In this document: positions 8,730 through 18,330 of the stretch, one piece after another
Layout of the letters: every line of letters starts with the position of its first letter
Numbering within the stretch: position 1 is the stretch's first letter
Assembly: GCA_023437365.1 (NCBI GenBank)
Contig: JAEZGK010000011.1
Span: forward strand, 1-64,000
Direction of reading: 5' to 3'
Source: Bacillota bacterium
GTDB lineage: Bacteria; Bacillota; Clostridia; Lachnospirales; Lachnospiraceae
DNA: 64,000 nucleotides
Made by a program: the position numbers and the translations under genes
The notes under the pieces: model-generated
The model's database searches: none
What the model saw: the letters and a program-made list of their open reading frames with translations, nothing else
Told to the model about the DNA's origin: nothing

Positions 8730-9836
8730 TTATAGCTCTTTCAATAGCTTCGCTATTTCGATACATAAATCTTCAGCCTGAGGCACATGACCGAGACGAT
8801 CAAGAAAAGCATGAGTCATTCCGGCATAACGCAGGACCCTCGTTTCTACCCCGGCCTTCTGAAGCATTCCGGCATAGAACTCACCTTGCAGCCTCAGACC
8901 GTCGAACTCTGCTACCGCGATGAGAGCCTTCGGCAGATCAGCATGACTTTCGGCAAGCATCGGACTGACATAGGGATTCTTCACCTCACTTACCTCGGGA
9001 AGATAGCAGCTTATCATCGGGTCCCTGCTGATGTCTCCGGGCCTGCCAAGCCCCAGCATGGGAGCGATCACGGATTTCTCTTCCTCCGATAGGACAAACT
9101 CCTCTTCCCGGAATGAATAACCCTCTGCGGCTTCCGCTCCCAGAACTACTGCGGGATAGATCAAAATCTGTGCCGCCAGTAGCGGAAGCTTCTCATCCCT
9201 GGCTTTCAGAGCGACGACCGCCGAATAATTACCTCCTGCACTGTCACCCGCTACCGCTATTTTATTCCTGTCGATTCCATAGCTGTCGGCATTCTCGTAG
9301 ATATGACGGATCGCATTGTAAATATCGTTCAGACCGTTCGGAAAAGGCTTTTCGGGAGCAAGAGAATAATCAATATTAAATACTACGGCATCTGCCAGCT
9401 GTGCAATCAGCTTGCAGGGATTCTCCATACAATAGACTGTTCCGCCAATGAAGCCACCACCATGGATATAGACAAGGCAAGGACGCTTTCCCCTGGTGGA
9501 TTTTCTCTTATAATAACGCCACAATCCAACCTGATTCTCTCCAAGCTTTAGCTCCTCATATTTCGTAATCAGCTCTTCCGTATTCAGATTAAAATTCGGA
9601 AAGCCCATCCGGTCCCTGATTTGCTGCAGCAGCTCTTCCGGAGAGAGCTCCTCCGGCTTGTCCTTCTGATCCCCGGCAACCCAATTGATATTCAGACAGG
9701 CCCTTTCATATGGGTCCAGATATCCGGGCCGCGGTTCTGTGGGGCTCTTCTTCAACAGTACATCCGTATGAAATCCTGGAAGGATTTCCGTTTCCTTTTG
9801 AAGCTTTTGTATTAGCTCTGTTGTATACTTAATCAT
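8730..9836 (-). CDS. Alpha/beta hydrolase, HSL-type esterase/lipase
   Basis: A 368-residue cytoplasmic esterase of the hormone-sensitive-lipase group. The oxyanion loop HGGG is at 125-128 and the nucleophile Ser199 in GDSAGG (197-202); the Asp in VAEFDGLR and the His in GMTHAF near the end complete the triad. There is an extended N-terminal cap of about 100 residues. It probably hydrolyses short acyl or acetyl esters, possibly those released from plant polymers, but the substrate is not predictable. It has a clear RBS (AAAAGGAG) and lies 40 bp downstream of the GH3 gene on the same strand, so the two are likely co-transcribed. Confidence 0.9.
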   Translation of the reverse strand: MIKYTTELIQKLQKETEILPGFHTDVLLKKSPTEPRPGYLDPYERACLNINWVAGDQKDKPEELSPEELLQQIRDRMGFPNFNLNTEELITKYEELKLGENQVGLWRYYKRKSTRGKRPCLVYIHGGGFIGGTVYCMENPCKLIAQLADAVVFNIDYSLAPEKPFPNGLNDIYNAIRHIYENADSYGIDRNKIAVAGDSAGGNYSAVVALKARDEKLPLLAAQILIYPAVVLGAEAAEGYSFREEEFVLSEEEKSVIAPMLGLGRPGDISRDPMISCYLPEVSEVKNPYVSPMLAESHADLPKALIAVAEFDGLRLQGEFYAGMLQKAGVETRVLRYAGMTHAFLDRLGHVPQAEDLCIEIAKLLKEL

Positions 9837-9876
9837 CTCAGTCTCTCCTTTTTATCAGGTTAATCCAGAATACCTC

Positions 9877-11592
9877 CTACAGTCGCGCGTCCCATTTGCC
9901 GCAGAAGGGATCGATGGGGCTTCTGCCCTTAAATTCACTTCTACCGAGAAGCTTATCGATCACCGCTCTGACATTTACCTCTTTGAATTTATAAGCATTG
10001 ATAAAGGTTCTGATTCTGGGTACGTCCAGCAAATGGTAGGGATTAGCAAAGGATACGAATATGGTAGGAACGACACTTTGATAGGCTGGACAATTGGCAC
10101 CCATTGGCTGTGCCCATTCGATACGCACCGTCGTCTGATTACTCTTAGTTGCCATATTTCCAACATACATCAGCAAATCATAGGAATCCACTGTCTCCTG
10201 ATATTTCTTCAGCATACCCTCATAGCCCTGGGCCGCCTCGAAGATATCCACTTGGAAGCCTTCCAACTCCAGCGCTTCCTTCATGATACCGGCGACATCT
10301 TCGCCACCTCCTCCGAAAGCACTTTCGCCGGATAGAATAGGATACAGAAGGATTCGCCTATGCTTCACCGGACTGATGGGAAGCAGCTTCTGGGTATTCT
10401 TAACCAAGGTAACAGCATGGTCTGCCGTAGCCAGCTCTATCTCCTTATGCTCCTGACAGCCCACAATTTTTCTGGCTTCCTCAGGCTTAACAAAAATCGT
10501 TCCATTTTCCTTCTTCTCGGGCAGCCTCAGTGCAGCCTTCAAGCCCAGGATACGGGTCACGGCTTCATCCAGACGCTCCGGTGTTATTATGCCATCCTCC
10601 ACCCCCTGGGTCATAAATGCATAATCCTCTTCCAGATTTTTGGTGAACAGGAATATATCACAGCCGCAGGCAATTGTGAAGGGAACTGCTTGACTTCGTG
10701 GCATTGGGATTGTAAAGCCGGCCATCGTAGTCGCATCAGTTACAATCAGTCCATTAAAGCCCAGCTTCTCTCTGAGCAGACCGTTGATCAGCTCCGGTGC
10801 CAGGGTTGCAGGCATAATTTCTTCATCCTTTATTCCCGGGCAAAGTCTTCTGGTGTAAGCCGGCTGCATGATGTGCCCGATCATCACAGTCATAGCACCT
10901 GCATCAATACAGGCCTGATAGGCTTCTCCGAAGGTAGCATCCCATTCTTCGCAGCTTAAATCATTACTACTGGTAACCAGATGCTGGTCCCTCTCATCTA
11001 CACCATCCCCCGGAAAATGCTTGATAGATACTGCCATTCCGAGTTCTTGGGCTGCTTTGGTATAGGCGACTCCGCAGTCCTTTACGAGCCTGTCATCGCT
11101 GCCGTACAATCTGGTTGCCATAATTGGGTTTCGGAAATTCTTATCTATGTCAATCACCGGTGCAAATGCCCAATTTGCTCCGACAGCCAGCCCTTCTTTT
11201 GCACATACATAGCCTTGTTTCTCTGCAAAGGAAGGATCACCGGTAGCACCGATCTGCATATTCGGACCGACGTTCGTTCCTTCTTTGATTAAACCGTCGC
11301 CCCCGGCTTCAAAATTCGCTGCTACAAGCATTGGAATTTTTGATTCCTGCTGCAGGAAGTTAGTCATATCGCATACCTCCTCCAAAGGCATCTGACGTCC
11401 CATGATGCCGCCAATCATAAAGTTTTTAGCAAGGTGTTCCAGGTACTCATGTTCGCTGCTATAAGATATCAGGCAAAACAGCTGCCCGATCTTCTCCCGC
11501 GTACTCATCTTCGCAAGGGTATCCTTTACCCAATCCAATTGCATCTCCTTCAGATAGAATGGCTTCTTCTTTAGAAATTCAAACCGACTCAT
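9877..11592 (-). CDS. Glycoside hydrolase family 3, beta-N-acetylhexosaminidase-like
   Basis: A 571-residue cytoplasmic GH3 enzyme. The family motif KHFPGDG is at 191-197 with the downstream Asp/His (DERDQHL) used as acid/base in NagZ-type enzymes, and the nucleophile is probably Asp286 in VTDATTM. A C-terminal GH3_C-like domain (about 390-560) follows. The KHFPGDG...D.H pattern favours N-acetylglucosaminidase or phosphorylase activity (cell-wall muropeptide or chitobiose turnover) over beta-glucosidase. There is no signal peptide. Good RBS (AGGAGG). It is upstream of and probably co-transcribed with the esterase gene. Confidence 0.9.
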   Translation of the reverse strand: MSRFEFLKKKPFYLKEMQLDWVKDTLAKMSTREKIGQLFCLISYSSEHEYLEHLAKNFMIGGIMGRQMPLEEVCDMTNFLQQESKIPMLVAANFEAGGDGLIKEGTNVGPNMQIGATGDPSFAEKQGYVCAKEGLAVGANWAFAPVIDIDKNFRNPIMATRLYGSDDRLVKDCGVAYTKAAQELGMAVSIKHFPGDGVDERDQHLVTSSNDLSCEEWDATFGEAYQACIDAGAMTVMIGHIMQPAYTRRLCPGIKDEEIMPATLAPELINGLLREKLGFNGLIVTDATTMAGFTIPMPRSQAVPFTIACGCDIFLFTKNLEEDYAFMTQGVEDGIITPERLDEAVTRILGLKAALRLPEKKENGTIFVKPEEARKIVGCQEHKEIELATADHAVTLVKNTQKLLPISPVKHRRILLYPILSGESAFGGGGEDVAGIMKEALELEGFQVDIFEAAQGYEGMLKKYQETVDSYDLLMYVGNMATKSNQTTVRIEWAQPMGANCPAYQSVVPTIFVSFANPYHLLDVPRIRTFINAYKFKEVNVRAVIDKLLGRSEFKGRSPIDPFCGKWDARL

Positions 11593-11667
11593 ATTACTCC
11601 TCCTGTTAGTTAGTATACGGACAATCCTTCTCCATATCTATTCTAGCTTTTGGGCAATAACAAAACA

Positions 11668-11694
11668 ATGCACCTGGTTATGTTCCAGGTGCAT
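11668..11694 (-). terminator. Terminator of the Ig-like protein gene
   Basis: ATGCACCTGG / CCAGGTGCAT, a perfect 10-bp stem with a 7-base loop, followed on the minus strand by TTGTTTTGTT. It sits between the stop at 11711 and the next gene start at 11592. Confidence 0.8.
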
Positions 11695-11710
11695 AATTTT
11701 GCTCATTTTC

Positions 11711-12277
11711 TTATTCTTTTACAAGCTCAACTTTTTTTATCCTGGCATCGATTCCGAACATCTTCAGATACTGAACGATATAAGCCTGCATCCCTTCCGT
11801 CAGCTGTCCCTGAAGGTTAGCCTCTATCTCCATATTATATTTAAAGGCTGTATCGGCACTTCCCTGCTTAGCAGAAGGATTCTCCTCTGTGATGAAGTTC
11901 AATGTGTAATCTTCCTTCAACGCATTCCCTGCACTGTCCTTCACTGCCGAAGCGGGAACCAGAAGGGTATAAGCCATGCCGTATTTTAAGTCACTCTTTG
12001 GTGTAATTGTAAGCAGGTTATCCTTGATTTCATAGGTATATTTCACCGCACCTCCGTTACCGTCAGTCAACGCCAGTGCTTTAACCGCCTTACCTTTCGT
12101 CACGTTCTCCGAAAAGCGTACAACGATGGAGGTCTCTATCATGATTCCACCGTTCTTATCCTGCGGGTTGGTCTTGGTAATGGTTGGTGCCTTCGTATCC
12201 TTCTTAGCTGCAAAAGCTGTAGAAGGCACGCTCAGCATAATAAGTGCGATACAAATCAATGCGACTGCTTTTTTCAT
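11711..12277 (-). CDS. Secreted protein with bacterial Ig-like (Big_5/SbsA) domain
   Basis: A 188-residue exported protein with a signal peptide (MKKAVALICIALIMLSVPSTAFA) and one Ig-like domain of the SbsA type, recognised by the P-x-I-x-x-x-x-P-x-x-x opening, 'VVRFSENV' and 'YTLLVPASAVKDSAGNAL'. Such domains usually occur in larger S-layer or glycosidase proteins; here it is almost the whole protein, with a short helical C-terminal tail. It may be a free exported surface module. Its 5' leader contains three tandem hairpins (12311-12426). RBS AAAGGAGG is good. Confidence 0.83.
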   Translation of the reverse strand: MKKAVALICIALIMLSVPSTAFAAKKDTKAPTITKTNPQDKNGGIMIETSIVVRFSENVTKGKAVKALALTDGNGGAVKYTYEIKDNLLTITPKSDLKYGMAYTLLVPASAVKDSAGNALKEDYTLNFITEENPSAKQGSADTAFKYNMEIEANLQGQLTEGMQAYIVQYLKMFGIDARIKKVELVKE

Positions 12278-12310
12278 ACATATCCTCCTTTAAATTATAA
12301 ATAGTGATGT

Positions 12311-12426
12311 TTATAAAGGAGGCTTTTCCCCCTTTACCTTTATAATATTATGATGCTTATAAAGGAGACTTTCCTCCTTTGTTACTATTAATTATTATAA
12401 TACATATAAAGGAGCTTTTCCTCCTT
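12311..12426. repeat. Three tandem ~46-bp repeats, each a small hairpin
   Basis: The motif TATAAAGGAG...CTCCTTT occurs three times (hairpins at 12315-12335, 12361-12380 and 12409-12426; period 46-47 bp). Copy 2 is a perfect AAAGGAG-ACTTTC-CTCCTTT stem. On the minus strand each copy reads AAGGAGGAAA, resembling the real RBS of the Ig-like gene at 12283-12291, so the leader of that gene may carry repeated decoy or sequestered RBS sequences. Confidence 0.7.
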
Positions 12427-12450
12427 GGGTGCGCATCCCAAAGCGAACCT

Positions 12451-12493
12451 GTTCGCTATGCGGAGCGTTTTTATTTAATAGGACGCAATTGCC
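12451..12493. repeat. Dispersed repeat, copy 1
   Basis: GTTCGCTATGCGGAGCG followed by TTTTT and a tail containing AATAGGACGCAATT; a nearly identical 43-bp copy is at 22914-22956 and a partial copy at 46124-46150. It lies just downstream of the tetR stop at 12566 (minus strand). Here it is preceded by a GCGAAC-CT-GTTCGC hairpin. Confidence 0.75.
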
Positions 12494-12565
12494 TATTGCA
12501 AAAGAAACCTGATATATCCTTCTGCCAGAGAATAAATCTGTATCCCTATTTTCTATATTATATAC

Positions 12566-13132
12566 CTAGGACACAAATGCGGAAAGACCCTTATCTGTTA
12601 ATTTTACTATGATTTCTGCCATTTCCCCCGCAGAACGTACCATACCCTCCTGTAGCCATTTCATAATAATGCCCAGGCTACCGCTCGTGGCATAGTCATA
12701 AATATACTCTGCGATATCCTTATTCACCTTCTTACTGGTCCATTCCGTAATGCATTGCTGCTTCACGATTGCCAGGACTTCCTTTTGAAACTTCTTATCT
12801 CCGTTCTCGCTGAGTAATACAGAGCATACCTCTTTGTTTTTCTTGATATACTCAAAAATCTGCTCCATCAGCTGGAAGGATACCGAACCCTTTTCCCGAA
12901 ATGAATAACTGGCCAGATACTGATTAATATCGTCTACAAGCTCCTGTTCAATCTGCTTCAGAAGATCAAACTGATCTGAATAGTGTGCATAAAAGGTCGC
13001 TCGGTTCAAATCAGCCTCCTCGCATATCTCTGTGATTGTAATTCGAGAGATTGCCTTTTGTTCCATGAGCTTAATCAGACTCTCTTTCAATACCATCCTG
13101 GTATATCTTACCTTCCTGTTCTCCTTCTCCAT
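12566..13132 (-). CDS. TetR/AcrR-family transcriptional regulator
   Basis: A 188-residue repressor. The N-terminal TetR DNA-binding domain (residues ~8-55, with ITITEICEEADLNRATFYAHY as the recognition helix region) is followed by a ligand-binding helical domain. It is divergent from the MMPL transporter gene and likely represses it, as is usual for this arrangement. ATG at 13132 was chosen over TTG 13135; AAAGGAG lies 10 bases upstream. Confidence 0.9.
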   Translation of the reverse strand: MEKENRKVRYTRMVLKESLIKLMEQKAISRITITEICEEADLNRATFYAHYSDQFDLLKQIEQELVDDINQYLASYSFREKGSVSFQLMEQIFEYIKKNKEVCSVLLSENGDKKFQKEVLAIVKQQCITEWTSKKVNKDIAEYIYDYATSGSLGIIMKWLQEGMVRSAGEMAEIIVKLTDKGLSAFVS

Positions 13133-13275
13133 CAAATCCTATCTCCTTTGAATATTTCATGAAATAAACAATTTTTGGGCATTCTTATTTTATAAAATTT
13201 TTATGATTATGTTTGTCGATTAATCAACAGTTTTTTAGTTTCTGTTTCTTTCCTTACACTTATAAAAAAACTGAT

Positions 13276-13296
13276 TGTTGTATTCCCTACACAACA
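13276..13296. promoter_or_regulatory. Candidate TetR operator
   Basis: TGTTGT-N9-ACAACA palindrome in the intergenic region between the divergent tetR and MMPL genes. Placement fits a repressor site; half-site pairing is only 6 bp, so this is tentative. Confidence 0.4.
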
Positions 13297-13353
13297 TTAT
13301 TATTCTATAAATATGATTAAAAATCAACACTTTGTTTAATAAAGGAGGTAAAG

Positions 13354-15402
13354 ATGAAAAATATTCCCACGCACATTATCAAACACAAAAAGCTAATAGT
13401 TACTGTTTTTATCCTCCTGGCAGCAGTAAGTGCCCTCCTAATGACCCGTGTGTCAGTAAACTTCAAGCTGGCCGATTATCTGCCTTCCGATGCAAATTCC
13501 ACGATTGCTCTCGATCTGCTAGAAAAGGAATTCACTTCTGCAATACCGAATGCCAGGGTCATGATAAAAAACGTGACACTCCGGGAAGCCTTGGATTATA
13601 AGAATAAACTGGGGTCTGTTGAGGGAGTGACTGAAGTGATGTGGCTCGATGACGTATATAATCTGAAGGAACCGATTGAAATAGCTGACCCTGAGCTCAT
13701 CGAAGAGTATTATAAGAATAATAACGCACTTTACTCGATCACAATCCAAGAAGGTAAGGAAAGAGATGCCGCAGATGCGATCTATGCAATCATTGGAGAC
13801 GATAATGCGCTGGCTGGGGATGCGATAAATATTGCCACCTCTCAAATGCTCGTCGTTTCAGAGGTAATCAAGGCATCTGCGATATTGGTACCCATCATAT
13901 TACTGATCCTGATTATTTCAACCGAGTCCTGGTTGGAGCCCTTCCTCTTTATCAGCTCTATCGGGATATCGGTCCTGATTAACATGGGCAGCAATATCCT
14001 GTTCGGTAAGGTTTCCTTTCTCACGCAATCCATCAGCCCCATACTGCAGCTTGCGGTTTCCCTCGATTATGCAATCTTTTTGCTGCACAGCTTTTCTGAA
14101 TATAGAAAGGAGCTTCCGGTCCAGGAAGCAATGCAGCGCGCCATGAACCGGGCATTTACGGCAATCGCTGCCAGCGCTGCGACAACACTGTTTGGCTTTG
14201 TTGCTTTGCTGTTCATGCGTTTTCGTATCGGTTCAGATCTGGGCATCAATCTGGTGAAGGGGATCATACTCAGCTTTGTTTCTGTTATGGTTTTTCTCCC
14301 GACCCTGACCCTGTGCTGTTATAAAATGATTGACCGAACCCGGCATAAACCATTATTACCCGAATTCAAAACCTGCGGAGCTTATCTGCTTAAATTAAGG
14401 GTTCCTGCCCTAATCCTGATTGCTGTCCTGATTATCCCCTGTTTCCTGGCGCAACGAAGCAACGATTTTCTCTACGGCTTCGGAAACATTTCAGAATCCG
14501 GTCGTAGCGGTAAAGATCAGAAAATGATTAATGAGGAGTTCGGCCAGAGAAATGCCATGGTTTTACTGGTTCCGAAGGGGGAACCGGCAAAGGAGGAGCT
14601 ACTCTGCAACGAGTTAATGAATATGTCCCATGTAACAGGGGTAATTTCCTATGTAACCAGTGTGGGTACTGCCATCCCTGCCGACTTTTTGGAGGCTAAA
14701 GTCACCGATCAATTCTATTCAGAGCATTATGGCAGAATCATCCTTTATACCGATACCTCGGAAGAGGGTGAGGCAGCCTTTGCCCTGGTGAAGGATATCC
14801 AGAACAGAGCGCAGGCTTTTTATCAGGATACCGTATATGCCTGTGGTCAGAGCGTCAACCTCTATGATATTAAAAACATTACCACTGCCGATACTGCCAA
14901 AGTCAATTTCATAGCTATTTTAGCAATTACACTGGTTTTGGTGTTTACTTTTATTTCGGCCTCCTCACCGCTGCTTCTGCTGCTGACCATCGAAGCAGCT
15001 ATCTGGATCAACCTGGCTGTCCCCTATTTTTATGGTAATTCCATCAACTATCTGGGATTTTTGGTCATCAATACCGTTCAACTCGGAGCAACGGTCGATT
15101 ATGCCATATTGCTTACGGATAATTATCGAAGATTTCGCAAGGAGTATCCGAAGCAGGAAGCCATGAAGGTAACGCTTGGCGAGAGCTTTCATTCCATTCT
15201 GATTTCATCGACCATCCTTTCCTCTGCGGGCTTTTGTGTTGGTTATACCTCTTCCAATCCAATCGTTTCAAATCTTGGGATATTACTGGGAAGAGGAACG
15301 ATATTGTCCATGCTGCTGGTAGTATGTGTACTCCCGGGGCTGCTCCTGCTGTTTGACCGTATCATTGAAAAGACTACGTACCATTCGGGCTTTCATAAAT
15401 AA
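13354..15402 (+). CDS. MMPL/RND-superfamily membrane transporter
   Basis: A 682-residue protein with two copies of the RND half: one N-terminal membrane helix, an extracytoplasmic loop, five helices, then the same again (helices around 12-30, 175-325 and 345-365, then 515-670). Conserved features include 'LDYAIFLLHSF' and 'VDYAILLTDNYRRF' in the fourth/tenth helices, the proton-relay type Asp-Tyr motif of MMPL proteins. These move lipids or hydrophobic drugs using the proton gradient. It starts with a strong RBS (AAAGGAGG) and is followed after 26 bp by a YhgE-like gene, so the pair probably acts together and is controlled by the divergent TetR. Confidence 0.9.
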   Translation: MKNIPTHIIKHKKLIVTVFILLAAVSALLMTRVSVNFKLADYLPSDANSTIALDLLEKEFTSAIPNARVMIKNVTLREALDYKNKLGSVEGVTEVMWLDDVYNLKEPIEIADPELIEEYYKNNNALYSITIQEGKERDAADAIYAIIGDDNALAGDAINIATSQMLVVSEVIKASAILVPIILLILIISTESWLEPFLFISSIGISVLINMGSNILFGKVSFLTQSISPILQLAVSLDYAIFLLHSFSEYRKELPVQEAMQRAMNRAFTAIAASAATTLFGFVALLFMRFRIGSDLGINLVKGIILSFVSVMVFLPTLTLCCYKMIDRTRHKPLLPEFKTCGAYLLKLRVPALILIAVLIIPCFLAQRSNDFLYGFGNISESGRSGKDQKMINEEFGQRNAMVLLVPKGEPAKEELLCNELMNMSHVTGVISYVTSVGTAIPADFLEAKVTDQFYSEHYGRIILYTDTSEEGEAAFALVKDIQNRAQAFYQDTVYACGQSVNLYDIKNITTADTAKVNFIAILAITLVLVFTFISASSPLLLLLTIEAAIWINLAVPYFYGNSINYLGFLVINTVQLGATVDYAILLTDNYRRFRKEYPKQEAMKVTLGESFHSILISSTILSSAGFCVGYTSSNPIVSNLGILLGRGTILSMLLVVCVLPGLLLLFDRIIEKTTYHSGFHK

Positions 15403-15428
15403 TAAATGATATAGAATTGGAGGTATCT

Positions 15429-17282
15429 ATGAATAGACTTAATAATCATTTTAGACCCCTGGCCACCTTACTGCTTACCGTATTATTTGTGATATCGGTA
15501 ACAGCTCCTGCCATAGTCACCAAACCCGATCCGGTGATTGCCGCAGCCGGAAATAACTCTGCCGAAAATGCGGACTCCGGTGTGATAACCTCAAAGGAAG
15601 AGGTCATTTATGCCCGTCTGGCTGAGGACGGTACCGTTCAAAACATATACAGTGTCAATATCCTGAATATCGTAAAGGACGGTCTCGTCAGCGATTTTGG
15701 CAGCTATGAAACCTTAAAAAACCTTTCCTCTACCGCCCCTCTTAATTATGAGGGTGATAGGATGACTGTAGAAGCAAAGACCGGACGTTTCTATTACCAG
15801 GGAAATTTATCGAATCGGGAGCTTCCCTGGAAGGTGAGTCTTGACTACAGTCTTGACGGATCAGCACTCCCGCCCTCCGAGCTTCCCGGAAAAAACGGTC
15901 TCTTAGAGCTTCGTATCAAAACCTCTGCTAATGAATCGATCGATCCGGCCTTCTTCGACCATTATCTGCTACAGGTTACAGTTACCCTTGACACCGTAAA
16001 GTGCAGTGATATTATTGCGGACGGGGCAGTCTTTGCCAATTCCGGAAGCAATAAACTAATCACCTTCAGCATTATGCCAAAGAAGGCTGCAGATCTGCTG
16101 GTTACTGCTAAGGTTAAGGATTTCTCCATGGATGGCATACAGATTTCTGCAGTACCATTTACTATGAATATCGATATCCCTGAAACCGCTTCTCTGACGG
16201 AGGATTTGACAAAGCTCTCTGATGCCATAGCCCAGCTGAGTGACGGCGTCGGCTCCCTGGAGGATGGGATGAAGGAATTGAATTCGGGCACTGTCGGACT
16301 GCGTGGCGGTTCCGCAAAGTTCTCCCAAGGCATTCATAAACTCGATGCATCCTCCTCAGAGCTAATTGCAGGATCAAGATCCATCTCGGATGCTCTGGCT
16401 ACACTTGCCTCATCCCTACAAAGCTCTCTAGAGAGCAATGATATGGCAGCCCTGCTTCAGCTTCCCGATGCTTTATCGCAGCTCTCCGACGGCCTGACAG
16501 AAATTTCAGAAGGAATGAAACAAGTATCTGCCGGATACGCCAGTGCATACGCCGCTCTGGATTCGGCTATCAAGTCCATACCGGCAGAGGATATTTCTCC
16601 TGAGGACCTGCAATCGCTTGCAGTAAAGAATCCCTTCAATCAGACGCTGGATCAATTACTTGCTTATTACAAGGCTGCCCAGACCGTAAAATACACCTAT
16701 GCCCAGACAGAACTCGCTTTTACCGCCGTGAATCAGAACTTAACAAAGATGGCGGCTTCTCTTGATACGATAGCCGCCTCATTGGATACAGTGGCCTTAC
16801 AGCTATCCTCCTCTAACTCCGATTCCGCCTTGACATCCTCAATTACAACGCTGATTACTGGAATTAATAGCTTATCCTCCAATTACAAGAGCTTTCATAA
16901 GGGTTTGAAGGAATATACTACCGGAGTAGCTACCCTCTCTGCAAACTATACCAAGCTGGATGAAGGAATTAGTGAGCTGGCAGGGGGTACCGGAAAGATG
17001 GCTGACGGTATCGGTACGCTGCGCAGGGGTGTCGAAGGACTGGTTAACAATACTAAGGATATGCCAAACCAAATGAATGAGTCCATAGATGCCCTGCTTT
17101 CCGATTATGACACTTCGGGCTTTACACCCGTATCCTTTGTCTCAGAGAAAAACGAACGCGTCAGCACTGTTCAGTTTGTCCTAAAGACCTCTGCCATTGA
17201 GCCGATGAAGGAACCGGAGCCTGTCGCCCCACCCACAGAAAAGGAGACTGTCTGGACCCGTTTTATTAATCTATTTCGATAA
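15429..17282 (+). CDS. Exported YhgE/Pip-like coiled-coil protein
   Basis: A 617-residue protein with an N-terminal signal/anchor (about 14-35) and a large extracytoplasmic part containing the repeating pattern 'LSDGxxxLxxGxxxLxxG' (e.g. LSDGVGSLEDGMKELNSG) seen in YhgE/Pip-type proteins, here around 265-305, 355-365 and 500-545. The C-terminus ends in WTRFINLFR without a full set of membrane helices, so it is an accessory or tethering partner for the MMPL protein rather than a transporter by itself. The frame is open from TTG 15417, but GGAGG at 15419-15423 points to ATG 15429. Confidence 0.82.
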   Translation: MNRLNNHFRPLATLLLTVLFVISVTAPAIVTKPDPVIAAAGNNSAENADSGVITSKEEVIYARLAEDGTVQNIYSVNILNIVKDGLVSDFGSYETLKNLSSTAPLNYEGDRMTVEAKTGRFYYQGNLSNRELPWKVSLDYSLDGSALPPSELPGKNGLLELRIKTSANESIDPAFFDHYLLQVTVTLDTVKCSDIIADGAVFANSGSNKLITFSIMPKKAADLLVTAKVKDFSMDGIQISAVPFTMNIDIPETASLTEDLTKLSDAIAQLSDGVGSLEDGMKELNSGTVGLRGGSAKFSQGIHKLDASSSELIAGSRSISDALATLASSLQSSLESNDMAALLQLPDALSQLSDGLTEISEGMKQVSAGYASAYAALDSAIKSIPAEDISPEDLQSLAVKNPFNQTLDQLLAYYKAAQTVKYTYAQTELAFTAVNQNLTKMAASLDTIAASLDTVALQLSSSNSDSALTSSITTLITGINSLSSNYKSFHKGLKEYTTGVATLSANYTKLDEGISELAGGTGKMADGIGTLRRGVEGLVNNTKDMPNQMNESIDALLSDYDTSGFTPVSFVSEKNERVSTVQFVLKTSAIEPMKEPEPVAPPTEKETVWTRFINLFR

Positions 17283-17428
17283 ATCAAAGGAGGCTGTTGC
17301 AAAACCTGCTAAATGAGCCCTTATCTGTCATGAATGCCAGCAATTATCCATGGAAGCTATGCAATATGTACGATAAAATAATTTTATTACAAAGAAACTG
17401 TTAATAGCACCAATGGAAGGAGTTGCTG

Positions 17429-18181
17429 ATGAAAAGATTCAAAATGGCTGTTATATTAATCGCATGCGCACTGTCCCTATTGCCTTCGGTCCCGGCAGCT
17501 GCTGCAGATTATACCGTGGTCCAGAATGATTCCCTTTATAAGATCGGACAATTATTCCGTGTATCTGTCGATAACTTAAGAAAGGACAATGCATTGGGTT
17601 CTGACACGATCTATCCAGGTCAGGTTTTATATGTCCCTGCAAAGCTCTATACCGTAAAAAGCGGTGATACCCTGTATCTGATTGCCAAACAATATGGGTT
17701 ATCCCTTGCTTCCCTACAGAAAGCCAACAATATCTGGGATAACAAGCTCATGCCCGGTCAAGAGCTTATTCTTCCAGGAATCGCACCAAGCGGGGGTTCC
17801 GGAACGGTGATCTCTTATTCCAACTCCGAGCTTGATCTTCTTGCCAGGCTGATCGAAGCCGAAGCTGGCGGGGAAAGCTATCAGGCAAAGATCGGTGTGG
17901 GTGCGGTAGTCGTCAATCGTGTGCAGAGCCAAGACTGGCCCTCTACCATATCAGGTGTGATCAATCAGGTCATCAATGGCTATTATCAGTTCACACCGGT
18001 AAAAAACGGCATGATTAAGCTACCTGCCACCGATGATTCTATCCGAGCAGCTTGGGCAGCATTATACGGAAAAGACCCCAGCAACGAGGCCATCTTTTAT
18101 TATGATGACAGTTCTACCAATCCCTACATGCTGGCAAAAACAAGAACAGCAATGATTGATCATCTGATTTTTGTAAAGTAA
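17429..18181 (+). CDS. Secreted LysM protein with SleB-type cell-wall hydrolase domain
   Basis: A 250-residue exported protein: signal peptide (cut near AAAA-DY, residue ~26), two LysM peptidoglycan-binding modules (about 27-71, YTVVQNDSLYKIG; and 75-118, YTVKSGDTLYLIA), a short Gly/Ser linker and a C-terminal Hydrolase_2 domain (about 130-250). The likely catalytic Glu lies in LLARLIEAEAGGES. SleB-type domains are lytic enzymes for spore cortex or vegetative wall. ATG 17429 is preferred over TTG 17423 because GGAAGGAG lies correctly upstream. Confidence 0.92.
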   Translation: MKRFKMAVILIACALSLLPSVPAAAADYTVVQNDSLYKIGQLFRVSVDNLRKDNALGSDTIYPGQVLYVPAKLYTVKSGDTLYLIAKQYGLSLASLQKANNIWDNKLMPGQELILPGIAPSGGSGTVISYSNSELDLLARLIEAEAGGESYQAKIGVGAVVVNRVQSQDWPSTISGVINQVINGYYQFTPVKNGMIKLPATDDSIRAAWAALYGKDPSNEAIFYYDDSSTNPYMLAKTRTAMIDHLIFVK

Positions 18182-18197
18182 TCTGTAATGAATTTAT

Positions 18198-18269
18198 TTC
18201 TCTTAACATATCGGAATCTAATTCTCTTAACATATCGGAATTGACACGGATGATGCATTGTGTTAAAAT
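18198..18269 (+). promoter_or_regulatory. Promoter with two 20-bp upstream direct repeats (oadG-oadB)
   Basis: TTGACA (18241-18246), 17-bp spacer and TAAAAT (18264-18269) make a near-consensus promoter. Directly upstream TTCTCTTAACATATCGGAAT occurs twice (18198-18217 and 18222-18241; period 24 bp), overlapping the -35 box, which suggests an activator or repressor bound in tandem. The gap 18182-18504 holds this promoter and the structured leader described next, and no other gene. Confidence 0.72.
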
Positions 18270-18330
18270 TCAGACAAATAAATTTTCCGGTTGGCAGTAT
18301 CCTGAATACTGTTTCAAGTCTTGAGCTTAT

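Noticed and set aside
17283..17428. AGGCTGTTGCAAAA as an IS terminal repeat
   Set aside because: It resembles IS6-type ends, but no transposase or matching second end is present; the same 10 bases form part of a terminator stem at 42033.
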